From Apis mellifera (lineage: Eukaryota; Arthropoda; Insecta; Hymenoptera; Apidae): 64,000 nt of DNA. The notes beneath the pieces are model-generated. The model saw only the letters and a list, made by a program, of their open reading frames with translations, did no database searches and was not told the origin of the DNA. Position 1 is the stretch's first letter, and the number at the start of each line of letters is the position of its first letter. The stretch covers positions 12,338,586-12,402,585 of the forward strand of contig NC_037644.1 in NCBI RefSeq assembly GCF_003254395.2, written 5' to 3'. Both the position numbers and the translations under genes were made by a program. Below are positions 50,972-64,000 of the stretch, piece after piece.

Positions 50972-53170
50972 TTTATTAATCGCATAATCCTCTATAGCCT
51001 AATATATTATTAAAGCAAAACACTGTGCTTTTTTAGATCAAGATTTTTAATGTTTTAATAATTTTTAATATTATTTAATATTATTCTAGTATAATTCATT
51101 TCAAAAGTTATGACATATTCCTTCTATTAATTAGAATACATTTAATCTATAGAGGATTAAATAAATTGAGCGCAAAAAATATTTTTTACTATGTAAAAAA
51201 CAAATTGTATAAATTTTTACTTGAATTTTTTCTCAAGATTTAAGATGTTTCCTTTATATCTTTTTTTTTTTTTTTCTCACAGTTTCAAGATAAATTGCAA
51301 AACGAGATTTACGCAAACTCAATCCGTTATTATCATTTTGTTATTTTTTTCACCATTCTCTCGCTCTCGGTTGCAACTCACTCGCAATTTCTTCCTTTCA
51401 TTCTCTTAGCTCGTGCAAATTAGGCAATAAAGGCCTATACCTTATTACTACTTATGTTCTATAAAACGCGATATTTATATTTGTTTAATCATTAGACACT
51501 ACTATCGATTACAAGAACAAAAAAAAAGTATCTGGCCAATATTAAAATTAGGATGGAAATTAAATGATTTTTAACCATCTCAATCTGAGAAACAGAGTTT
51601 CTTTTTCGGCAATCTCCCATAATTCTTTTTTTTTTTCTATTCATGGTATAAAGAAAATTATCTACACAAATTTAATATACACAAAAAGAATAAGTACAAA
51701 ATGTATATATAGCGCTACGAGAAAAGTTTTAATCTTGAGAAACAGAAATAAAAATTCTATCCGAGTAACAAATTTTTAGCTTTCTTTTTCATGCTTGACT
51801 CTTGTTTTTCAAAAAATATTGTAAAAAGAAAAAAAAAAGAGAAGGAAAAAAACAGAAAATATTTTAATCGAAACGGAAAAAACTAAATGCAAAAAAATGT
51901 ACTTCTTTATTCTGTTTACTGTCGTTCCTTTTTTTTTTTTTTGCCTATTCGTTTCGATCACTGTTTTTCTTTTCTTTTTAAAAACACACATCTTCCTTTT
52001 ACTTCAATCATCATTTTTCACATTATTAAAAAATATTTCATCTTCTTCCTCTCTCGATCGCCCGTTAAACCGCTTTTTGTTCATATCTTTTTAATTTGTT
52101 CGCATTGCAAAAAAGAATATTTGTATAGCAATAAAAACGAGCAGAAAAAAGTTACAAACGGGAGATGAAAGAGGAAAGGAGCATATACAAGGTGTCCCGA
52201 AAAAAAGCTATGCACGAGGCCATTTTCATGGACTTTGACTTAATAAGGTGGAAAAATGCAGGTGCGGTTAAAGTCCAGCGCTATGCAAAGGCACCGGAGA
52301 ATTATTATTTTTTTTTTTTTTTTCTTCCTTCTTTAGAGACGCATTAACTATTTTATTCTTCCATTTTGTTTCTCTTTCTCATTTTTCTTTTTTTTTTTTT
52401 TCTCTAGGAACACCAACTATGCCTATTATCTCGACGAAGTGGTCGGTTTTAAAATATTAAAGGAGACAAACTGTCCGCTTCGTCGAGTGTGGAAATATCA
52501 GGTTTTCTCTCTCTTTTTTTTTTTTTTTTGGCTACTCTTGAAAATAGACCGCTTCTTGAGCCTCTCATTTGTTTAATTCTCTCAAAAAAATCGTTTGTCA
52601 AACTTCTGAAAAATTTCTCTCGCTCTCTCTCTCTCTCGCTCTCTCGCGCGCGCGCTCACTGTTGTTTTTATTTTAATAAATCGTAAAGCTATTTATCTCA
52701 TTATTTTCTTTTTTTCACATCGATTTCCTGTTTCGGAAAAATTTGATATCTTTCTCTTTCACAGTATGTATTATATATATATATATATTATATTATATTA
52801 TATATATAACTACGCACACGTCAACATTTTTTTTTCTTTTGTTTAATCTCTCACAGGCTTTTTTTTTTTCTCTCATGTTTTCGATTATATTATATGCACG
52901 CATAAAACACACGCATACAAATGCATACGTTCCAACGCGCGCGCGTACACGTTCACACACATATACTTCTTTTACACTTTTTTTTTTTTTCAATTTCCAA
53001 TTTATATATTGTAATAATCTTATTTTTTTTTCCTTTTCTTGTATATAAACTTATTGCCTAAACATATAATCTAAGGTGTACTCTCTGTTCTCTCTTTTCT
53101 CTTTTTCTTTTTCATGATTACAAATACATGGCGGTGGAGTATTTTAATACAGCTCGTTCTTATATAATTT

Positions 53171-53211
<41 letters not shown>

Positions 53212-54083
53212 GGCTTTTATATATAATATTTTTAGTACATCCTTATACATGAGGTCTGACGAATCCTGAATTTTTCATATTACTTGCTAAAACGTATGAC
53301 TTTTTGCTAAAATTATGATGCGAAAAAATCGGTTGGAAAAAAAGATATATTTAATTGAATCAAATTTAGAAGATTATTAGAAAATTGTATATATTTGTTT
53401 ATATATTCATGAGAAGAATAATTAAAAAATATATCAACGATAGAGATTTGTACGTCTATCCTATTTGTATAATCCTAAGTTTATAAAATACTTTATAGTC
53501 TATCTTATAAGCAGTAATGGATCGCCGAAACGCGTCGTCCTCCCAACGAATACGAAGCTTTCGATTTTTTTTCTTTTCACTTTTTCTTATAATAATGCAT
53601 CATGTTCATAATTATCTTAATATTGTTATGCTTCTAAATTTTCTTCCTTCATTTTACATCACTGTAAATATATTCAACTGTTTATTAGGTATAATATTTA
53701 AGATTTATAGATACTTAATATTTAATATTTAATATTTAAAGATATAAAATATTAATAAAAGAATTAAAAACGAAAGGATGACATCAACGATCTAATAGAT
53801 TGAATAATACTTGTGGCAAGAAAGTATTGGCGAAGAGAATTGAAAGAAAATGGCACACTGAATAATACTAAATAAGGAAAAAATAATTGAAAAAAAAAAA
53901 ACATATCAGGCAAGTCAGACAATTTGAACAAGTGTCAATTCTGTCCGAAACAATCACAGTCCGCAAGGATATTTCATATTCACGATACGGATAAATAAGA
54001 AATAAAAAAGATTAAAAAACTAACTTTTAACGACGATTATTTGATTACAATATAATATATATGTATAAAAATAATAATAATAA

Positions 54084-54148
<65 letters not shown>

Positions 54149-55461
54149 TAATAATAATAATAATGTAAACAAAGAAAGTACGTGAAGACTAACGAAAAAC
54201 GTTTACTAACATGATCAGTATTCAACGAAAATTAAAGGGATTTAACGAAAAAAAAAATATGTATAAAAAAACAATATAAAAACGATATAAAAAACGATGT
54301 AAACTTCTAAAGAATTTATGTATATAAAAAAAGAATGATTTAGTACGATTTTCTATGAAATCGTAAAATATATATGTATATATAAATATATATACGTAAC
54401 TTATATATAAATGTACACATACAAGCACAAAAATTTGGAACTACATATTGTAAAATATAAAATACTGTCAACTTTATATATAAACGAAATGAACTTATAA
54501 AAACAAAAGCGAAATAATCTTCTTTTCTCTTTTACTTACTAAAATATTGCCACATTTTTTTAGTTATTACTTTATAATACTCCATTAAAATATTAAATAA
54601 TCCAAACTTAAAAACAAAGAATTTTTGCAATTTCATAAAAAAATTATGAATAGCTGATTTTTTTAAATTAAAATAAAATTTTAGATAAATTTAAAATTTC
54701 ATTTGAATGATAATTAAAAGAAACATATTTTTTAGCTTAATAAAAAATTGAAAGACATTACATATTAATCGGTGGGATGACTCGTTTGCATCCTTATATA
54801 CATGTCTTTATTTGCACTAATTTTATGCTTTTGTAAATATTATTTGTTTTCAACGATTTTAAATTGAATAAAAATAAATCTATAAAAATTTAAATTAAAT
54901 TGAATTATTCAATTCAACTCAATTAAAAAACTTATAATATTTTTTTTTCTCTTTTGATAAGTTTTGCTTGATAATATTGTAATTTTTTTGTGTTTGCATC
55001 AAGCTTTCATAAAAATATGTTTTGTTTTTCATACATATAGTAGTATGGCAAGATTCTTATATCAAGATCTAATCTAACACTCCTAGAGAAAATTATAGCT
55101 TTCCTTTTCTGTGTGCATGAAAACACTCTCTATGTCTTTCTCTATTTTTTTTTAATCATGTACATACATATATGGCACACTTTTTAAAGATAAGATTTAC
55201 ATATTTCAAAAACCTGATGTACCTGATATACAGGTAATAAAAACTGTGCATTTTATTGAAAAATTTACATAATTGTCACAGTTTTTGCACTATTGTACTA
55301 GGACATAGAGAGTTAGCAGAATCACGGATAGTTGTTTGTTATCGTAGAAAACTTACTAAAATCGAAATTAAGAAAAGCGATTGAATCAACTCCTCTTGGC
55401 TAAGAGTGCTCCACATAATTTGTCAGTTTTGTTACCTCTTTATTGAGGTTTTCCCCTGCTC
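45110..55461. other. 10-kb gene-free region between zinc-finger genes A and B
   Basis: It begins with the 3'UTR of paralogue A and ends with that of paralogue B. It contains (AT)n at 45246-45368, (CA)n at about 49668-49686, (AAT)n at 50931-50969 and 54070-54164, and (TG)n/(TA)n at 53172-53211. T-tracts are clustered at 51240-53060. The interval 47900-53500 is less AT-extreme than introns and could be transcribed non-coding sequence. Open frames here are short and low-complexity, and I support none as a gene. Confidence 0.5.
52430..52487 (+). ncRNA. Candidate pre-miRNA-like hairpin
   Basis: CTCGACGAAGTGG (52430-52442) pairs with CCGCTTCGTCGAG (52475-52487) over 13 bp with one G-U wobble. After a single mismatch, CGGTTT pairs with AAACTG for six more pairs, closing a loop of about 18 nt. 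A roughly 20-bp GC-rich stem in a T-rich region is more than expected by chance. Length and geometry are near the small end of animal miRNA precursors. No known miRNA sequence is recognised, and the strand is not determined. Confidence 0.4.
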
Positions 55462-55656
55462 TCAGAAATCTTTAACGTGTCCCAAAAAACTGAGATCATG
55501 TGTTTGATAGTGGCTGGATGTAGCAAGTGGCGTGACACTTGATTGATGCGCCGCATTAACGGCTGTCAAATGATGATGATGCAACGAATGATGAGAAGTA
55601 TGTGAATGAAGAATATTATTTGGATGGGGAACTTGGAAGTTCCCTGGTGGCGGGGC

Positions 55657-57111
55657 TCAGGATAGGAGAGGTCCTGGATGTCCACCAGAAAGAACAGATG
55701 ATGCTGTAACAGCTGTGGTTTGCATATTTGAAACATTATTTTGTTGTTGATTTTGCTGTGTACCTAAAGACAGAAAAATATTATTATTGTAATAAAAGAA
55801 ATTTTATTAGTTTTATTATTTATTTTTTTATTATTAAATAGATAAAAATCATCCAAATTCTTACCAGCATTTTGACTGAGTTCAGCTTTTACCCTTCTTG
55901 CAATATGACTTCTGGTATGTTTTCTTAAATGATCTTTACGATAAAAGCCTTTGCCACATTCTGTGCATACATGTCGTTTCTCACCCGAATGTATAACAAA
56001 ATGTAATGTTAACTGCTCTTTTCTTTTGAAAGCTTTTAAACAAACAGTACAAACATATGGACGTTCAGGATTATGACTCTGTTTGTGACGTGTAAGATGA
56101 TCTTTTCTTTTGAGACCTGCACCACAAATATCGCAAACAAATCTTCGTTCTAAAGTATGTCCTAGAAGATGTTGCTCCAATAATTCACGTTCTGGATATG
56201 CCATATGACACTCTGGACAGCAATATAATGTAGAACCATCTAGAGCTGTAGTTAAACGAATTTCTCCAGGTTTTGGTCGTGGCTTTTTTTCTTTAGGAGC
56301 CTTCTTCTTTTTTTTCTTTTTATTATTTGGAGACATCATTATATTAGGTGTTGTCGTAGTTGCTACAGCTACTGAAGTAGTTTGTGCCATTTCTGATTCT
56401 TTCTTAATACTCTCAGCAGAATATTTTAAGAAATGATGTAAACTTAATGGTAAAGTACTAGCAGGTAAATGACTGAGATAATCTGCCACTGTAGATCCAG
56501 GAGTAGCCAAAGATTGCCATGTAGCAGGCATAGTTGCTGGAGTTTGAGTATGAGCATGCTGTTGATGATGTTGATGCATTGTATAATCTTGTTGACTACC
56601 ATTTGTTGTTGTTTCTCCATTGCGCTGTTGCTCGTCTGCTTTCTTCTCCTTAGTTTTATCTTTATCCTGTAGGAGATTGCAAACATCTTGTTGATTTATT
56701 GTTTCTGTTGCTTGCTGAAAAGTTTTAATTTTCTATGAAGTACTTCTACACGCAACACTGTAAAATAGTGTCAAAGGGGCTTACTTGATGATACGACCGT
56801 TTCTCTGGCATTCCAGGCGAATTAGAGGGCCGCTGTTGAACTGGTTGAGCTTGGGAATATGGTACATTTGGATAATGATGAACATTGCTGTTGGGATAAT
56901 TTGCTTTATTGTTCATCATTACTTGTGACTGAGCAGATTGAACGCCGTTGCTTTCAGGACGGTACTTTCCCATAACCGGCACTCCAATTGGAGGCTGGTT
57001 GGGAAAATGATTGGCGTAACGTCCGCCTGCACCGCCGGAGCCGTCGGTTGCGAACTGGTGAATACTTGGAATAGTACCGGGAAAATGGCTTCCGAACGGC
57101 GGGAAATTCAT
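55657..57111 (-). CDS. C2H2 zinc-finger protein, four fingers (paralogue B), with possible stop readthrough
   Basis: Three coding exons on the minus strand: 57111-56785, 56714-55865 and 55763-55657. They total 1284 bases, giving 427 residues to a TGA at 55659-55657. The same frame then stays open for 64 further codons to a TGA at 55464-55462. The N-terminus MNFPPFGSH..IHQFAT matches paralogue C. Next come a Gln/Asn-rich stretch, a conserved module (MPATWQSLATPGSTVADYLS...) at residues 171-218, a Lys-rich nuclear-localisation-like run (KKKKKKKAPKEKKPRPK), and four C2H2 fingers at about 273-379. Finger helices are mostly R-K-D/E-H-L. An intron acceptor at 57134-57133 lies just upstream of the ATG, and two alternative 5'UTR donors lie beyond it. 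It is probably a nuclear transcription factor. I do not know the orthologue; l(3)neo38-type proteins would be the first comparison to make. Confidence 0.88.
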
Positions 57112-58500
57112 TGCAAACCGTCAATCAAGTATCTGAAAAATTGTAAAAAAATCAAATTTGATTTAATTACATGTATTAATAAATTTTATAGAATACAAAT
57201 TATAAAGTTGATTACGGAAATTCATATGTAAACCAATATCCTTTCCAAAATTTAGTATAGTATATTATTGCTAATAGACAAATAAATGTTGAATAAATTG
57301 TAAATATCAATCAGTGACATATGTATATGAAATACATTGTAATTGCCTAAATAAAAATAGTGCCATCATCCAAGGAAAAAAATCGAAGATATGAAAATAA
57401 TTTCTTGACGACATTAGAAAAAAATAACGAAAGAGATATTTCGCAAAGATATGACACACCGAACGAAGATATCTGGCGCGTCGTGCTTGACGCCTGAGTA
57501 TTTACTCACAGCGACGTCCCTCTCCCCATGTTTCTTCGCTGTGGAATCGAATCCTTTCCTCGGAGGGGGGTCTCCGAGAGGTGAGAGCGAGCGTAGGGGC
57601 AGATTTTTACAACACGAGAGACACAAGAAGCAAGAACACCACGCCACCGTCGTTGCTGCGTCAGCCGTCTGTCACGAGGAAGTACACACGGGAAACGGTC
57701 GCGTTTCCCTTTTTACACGGCACGAGTGTTACACTAAAACGTAAATCTTCACAGAAAATACCGCGAAATTGCACACCTTCGTATCACAAGGATTACAAAC
57801 GGTTTACTGATTATAGAAAAGGGTACAACAGGAAAAAAAGACGAATAAAAACGAATATTGTAAGCGGCCAGGATCGTCGCGATGCGGGGGAAGGGTAGCT
57901 ATAGAGGAACGACGACGCGGAGAACGGGAATCGGAGGATGGGAAGAATGAAGGAGAACGGAGGAGGACGCAGGGGGGATGATCTGGTCAGAGGGATGGGT
58001 AGTATACGTGGGATGGAGTGTGAGGGGAGAGACAGACTTTCCCCTCTCGGCACCTAGTCGATACGCAGAGGCCGAATTCGCACGAAATTCAGCAGAAAAT
58101 GGCCGTATTGAATACGGAACATCACGAACGTTAACTAATTCAAAAAATTTATTATAAAATCACCTTACCATTTAGTACTTAGCAGCTTGTGCTCGCCTGG
58201 TCAAGATTTTCACGAAGCTGAGAATCTCCGAAAAAGATCCCCCGCTCTATGTGTGCCGTTGACACCTGTCCCTCAAGTCGGTGCCCCCACCCCATCCGTC
58301 CGCCCTCTACTGTGCCAGCCTCTTAACTATTTTTTCTCTCTCCCGGTCCTCCTCGCAACCGCGCTGGCGAAAATGCCCGAATCCATCGGGGTTTTAACTT
58401 CGAATTGCTCTCGGCGACTTGCCATTTTCTCTCTCTCAGTGTATAAGAGTAAGAAGAAGTCAGAGATATAGCCACGAGCTTGAAAATACCACCAATCAGA
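57112..58500 (-). promoter_or_regulatory. CpG-rich promoter region and alternative first exons of zinc-finger gene B
   Basis: Two minus-strand donors feed the acceptor at 57134-57133. One is GTGAGT at 57509-57504, ending a GC-rich exon from about 58060 to 57510. The other is GTAAGG at 58168-58163, ending a more distal exon of about 58480-58169. The block is CpG-rich, with runs of five or six G at 57566-57570, 57883-57888 and 57972-57977. It has a perfect hairpin CTCGGAG/CTCCGAG at 57559-57578 and AAAATGGC motifs near 58095 and 58421 (reverse). Open frames here are GC artefacts. Confidence 0.5.
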
Positions 58501-60047
58501 AGGAGTAAAGTATAAAACGAAATTTAACGAGTTATATATTATAATATATAATCATATAATTTTATATTTTTGTTAAATTAACAATTTATCATTAATCTCT
58601 AACAATAATAGTTATTGTAGAATATAAAATAACATATGAAAATTTTCAATTAGTACAGAATAAGAAAATTATTGTAATGAATAATTTATTTGTAAATGAA
58701 TAGAAGATTTTATTAATAAAATTGAAATTTAATATATAGTAACATAAAGAAAATATATCCTTACACCCATTAATAGAATAATATCAATACAAATATACAA
58801 ATAATCTAAAAAATTATCAATTCCCCTGTATATGTAGTTTATCGGTTAATAGTATGTTTATTTAAAATGCGTCAATATATTTTAAATATTAACATTTTAT
58901 AATCAATAATTGACAAATTAAAAATATGGAATCAATAGTACAAACAAGTTTATAATTGGTTAATCAAGAAAAATTTGTTATATTAAATGTATGTTTTATT
59001 TTAGCTATTTTCTCCAATATTTATGTAAGTAACAATGAAAATGACTTATAGACTATTTATACTGATTATGATAATAGCTATAATAATATGATAATAAAAT
59101 AATAATTATATTTCTTGTACAGCTATACCCACTGCCTTTAATAATGATACTTACAATAAAAAGTATTTATTTTTTTTTTTGTATACATACATGTTTTCCT
59201 CAAATGATTTTGAGTGTATCATAATTAATTAATAAATCAAAAGGATTCATTTTCAACAACTTTTTGCTGTATTTTTGTCGTGCATGTATTATGTATATTG
59301 TATTATGAGATAATACAAGAAATTTTTTTCAAGTACGATCAACATACAGAAGAATATAATATCTTCTCATAAAAATGATCAGTTTAGTAAGTAAAACAAG
59401 TTAAATACTATACAAAATAAGTTATACTAACTTATTAAAATTTCTAGAAATATTAAAGTGGTTGTAGAAATGCTCTTTTTTTTAAATATAAGATTTAAAA
59501 GCCAATTGTATTTCATGATAACCTTAAATTTGCAATACTATAATTTAATTCAGAAATAACGACATATTAATATTCAATTAATTATTTTTAAACTTTTGTA
59601 ATAAATCTATTTTTCTTAGATTGATTTATATTAATAAAGCCAAAAATATATATTCTTTTTTATAAAAGTAAACATTAATTAATCAATATGTAGATACAAA
59701 TATAAAACTTTACATTTATCTAGCAAAACGCAGCATTTTTTAAAATATTAGTCATCATTTGATGGTTTTTATGATATCTTATATTATATATCTCAATTAC
59801 GTAGAGAACAAGTGGAATAAATAAATGGACTCGCTTTGTATTTGCACGACAATTTTTTTCCCTCCTTGTGCACAATAAATTGGTTGTATTTACATCTTGC
59901 TTTGTGTATTTCTTCGCATTACGTATTTTCTTTCTTTTCTTATATTTATGATAAAAAAAAAGAAAGAAAGGAAAATTAACTTCAGCCGAAAACTCGATTG
60001 CCTTCTATGTGACGAATCCAGTTCGCGCTTTCAAAAATATATTTTTA

Positions 60048-60088
<41 letters not shown>

Positions 60089-60430
60089 ATGTATATATAA
60101 ACTTTTTTATTTAATTCTAACTTGCGTCATGGAACTGGATTAGCGACAAAAACATTTCAAATCAAACGAGCAAATAAACTCGTTTTTTTATCATCTTTTT
60201 TTTTTGTTTTCTCACACGTACGCTATAACGTGTACGCAAAAATGAAACTTCGTACATACGAACTTCGTTCGTCAGTCAGCTCAGTGCGTTTTGCAGAATA
60301 ATTTTAATCATACATTAATCTGGTCTATAACTTCCTTAAGAAGCTGATGGTGTACAAACTTTGAAATGCGACGACTCGTCAGTAAAAGTATCTTTATTTG
60401 AAGATCAAATAAGATCAACAGACAATGTCT
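58501..60430. other. Gene-free interval between zinc-finger genes B and C
   Basis: AT-rich sequence with an (AT)n tract at 60056-60096. The portion above about 59800 is more complex and is probably 3'UTR of gene C. It includes a small perfect inverted repeat, ACACGT..ACGTGT, near 60215-60235. Confidence 0.45.
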
Positions 60431-60615
60431 CAATTTTGCAACACCACTACTAGGCAACAATAATCACCATCAACGAATTTTTTTTACACGATACCAATTT
60501 GACTATGAGATTATAGAACTTAATCGGCAAGAACACCTTGCCTTGCACGACCTCTGGCTTGCTGATGATTGAATCGGAAGAACCGCCCAGGTTGATTCGG
60601 GGCGGTATGCTGTTG

Positions 60616-62558
<1,943 letters not shown>

Positions 62559-64000
62559 CTTCTATGTTAATTAAATCTGAAAAATCAAATAAAATATAAT
62601 TAATATTAGCATAATTAATACGAATATATAATAAATATGAAATCTATTTAATTATTAAAATTATTTAATAATTCAAGGAACATACATCAAAATAATATTT
62701 TTCAGTTATATAAATATTTACATATGTTATCTATTTATCAATTAATTATTAAATTTTTTTAGTAAATATATATATATATTTATATAATATATATATAATA
62801 CTAAAAAATTATATCTTTCCTAAATGAAACATATTTATGAATATTAATGAAAGAAATACGATCAAATATTCGATAAAAATAGGTATTTACATATCATATT
62901 ATATAACTCCACTCACTTTGATGCATGAGTATTGCTGTCGAAGTGCATCGATCTTCGATACTTCAAATAATTTCAAAAGAGATTCGATGTTTTCATAGAA
63001 TTTACAGATACTCTTTAATTCCTTAATGTTTCTTCAGTAGATATGTTCCGAAGTAAAGTAAATACATCATGTTTGAACACGATCATGTTGCTAAATACGA
63101 AAAACAAGTTGCAAGTCAATAAAAATCAATCAATCTGAATATCATATTTCATGTATTATATATTGAATTTGATTTTTTTCTTTTTTTATTTAATTCTATC
63201 TGTCATGTTTATTGATATAATATTGATGACATTAAATTTATTATATTTTATTTTCTATTTGTTTTCCATATGATATTAGCTACAGGTGGTTAAAGAATTC
63301 ATACATGAATTCGTTCTATTAAAAATTTTCATTATATGTAATCATTATTATATATGAGATTTAAACAATAATCTCTGAAAAAAATTGTATGTTTCTGTAA
63401 CATATATCGTAATATATATGGCAAGATCAAAATTAAATGATATATTAAATGAGTGAATAACTAATACATAAATTTATTCTATAAATTCATATTGATTAAC
63501 AATTGATTCTTTTCCATCCTTATTTTGCTCGTATTTAAAACGCTGCATTTCATAACAACATTTATTCGTGAAAGTTGATGAAGTTAAACATTGAGTATCC
63601 CGCCACCTTTACTTTCAAAGTCTTAACTTCAGACTTCTTGATCATGTGTTGGTATGTGGGGGTGGGGTGAGAGATCCCCCACTTCACCCCCTTCCCCACC
63701 TCAAAGGGATCTGGGAGCAGGGAGGATAGTCGTCGAAGTGGCCCAGGATTGCACCCCACTCCACCATGGTGCCCCCACGGGGGTAGGGGGTAGGAGCTCT
63801 TGACAAGGGTAGGGGGGAACCCATAGGTGGGAAAACGGGAACCCACCGCGAAATAGAGCCCGAGACTCACTCTCTTTCTCACACTAACACACGGAATATC
63901 GCGAGAATAGGACGGGAAGGAACGATAGAACGGTGTGTAGGTGCGTAAGCGTGTGCCGCAAGCTCGAAAGGGTAGGGGTATGTCAAGAAAGAAGGGAGAC
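62559..64000 (-). promoter_or_regulatory. Upstream region and probable alternative first exons of zinc-finger gene C
   Basis: Candidate minus-strand 5'UTR donors are GTGAGT at 62916-62911 (exon above 62917) and GTGAGT at 63870-63865 (exon from 63871 beyond the window). Between them, 63656-63820 is packed with runs of four to six G or C on both strands, unlike anything else in the window. 62580-62880 and 63100-63550 are plain AT-rich sequence. The open frame at 63562-63882 is a GC artefact. Confidence 0.45.

Noticed and set aside
57451..58471. Several 80-105-codon frames in the gene B promoter
   Set aside because: They overlap on both strands in CpG-rich DNA, with low-complexity Arg/Ser/Pro translations.
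63562..63882. 106-codon minus-strand frame with Gly/Pro-rich translation
   Set aside because: It arises from the G/C-run promoter sequence and has no start context or homology that I recognise.

Overview
The window is invertebrate nuclear DNA and looks like a bee or a close hymenopteran. Introns and intergenic DNA are extremely A+T-rich, introns are short with GT..AG ends, microsatellites are dense, and every recognisable gene is an animal gene with an insect-style form (for example lingerer). No bacterial, organellar or viral gene was seen, and no tRNA, rRNA or intact transposon. I built the gene models by hand from reading frames and splice signals. Complete models were checked by requiring that the exon lengths sum to a multiple of three.

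Layout. 1-5829 (+): the 3' part of a lemur tyrosine kinase (LMTK) gene. 7413-10064 (-): a WDR13 orthologue, tail-to-tail with it. 15141-20706 (-): lingerer (UBA plus RGG protein, 14 coding exons). 22330-22740: a CpG-rich promoter island between lingerer and PCID2. 23436-24993 (+): PCID2, of the TREX-2 mRNA export complex. 25687-35780 (+): Eps15, with three EH domains, a coiled coil, DPF repeats and UIMs. A 3.1 kb Eps15 intron holds two further genes head to head: a FAM187-like Ig/TSP1-like membrane protein (-) and a small single-exon gene (+). 35781-43500 is gene-poor and carries a 670 bp trinucleotide tract plus several unexplained higher-GC islands. 44112-45109 (+), 55657-57111 (-) and 60616-62558 (-) are three paralogous four-finger C2H2 zinc-finger genes, the last two with CpG-rich, G-run-rich promoter regions and probable alternative first exons.

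The first 36 kb contains ordinary housekeeping and trafficking genes. The zinc-finger block is the most distinctive part. Its three proteins share one finger array whose recognition helices predict G-rich target DNA. Two share an uncharacterised N-terminal module, and one has an in-frame UGA followed by 64 protein-like codons.

The strongest leads are that candidate stop-codon readthrough, a hairpin with precursor-miRNA-like geometry at 52430-52487, a 9-nt microexon in LMTK, the nested gene pair in Eps15, and the unresolved 3' end of Eps15. No database search or RNA evidence was available. Orthology statements rest on recognised motifs, and splice sites are inferred.
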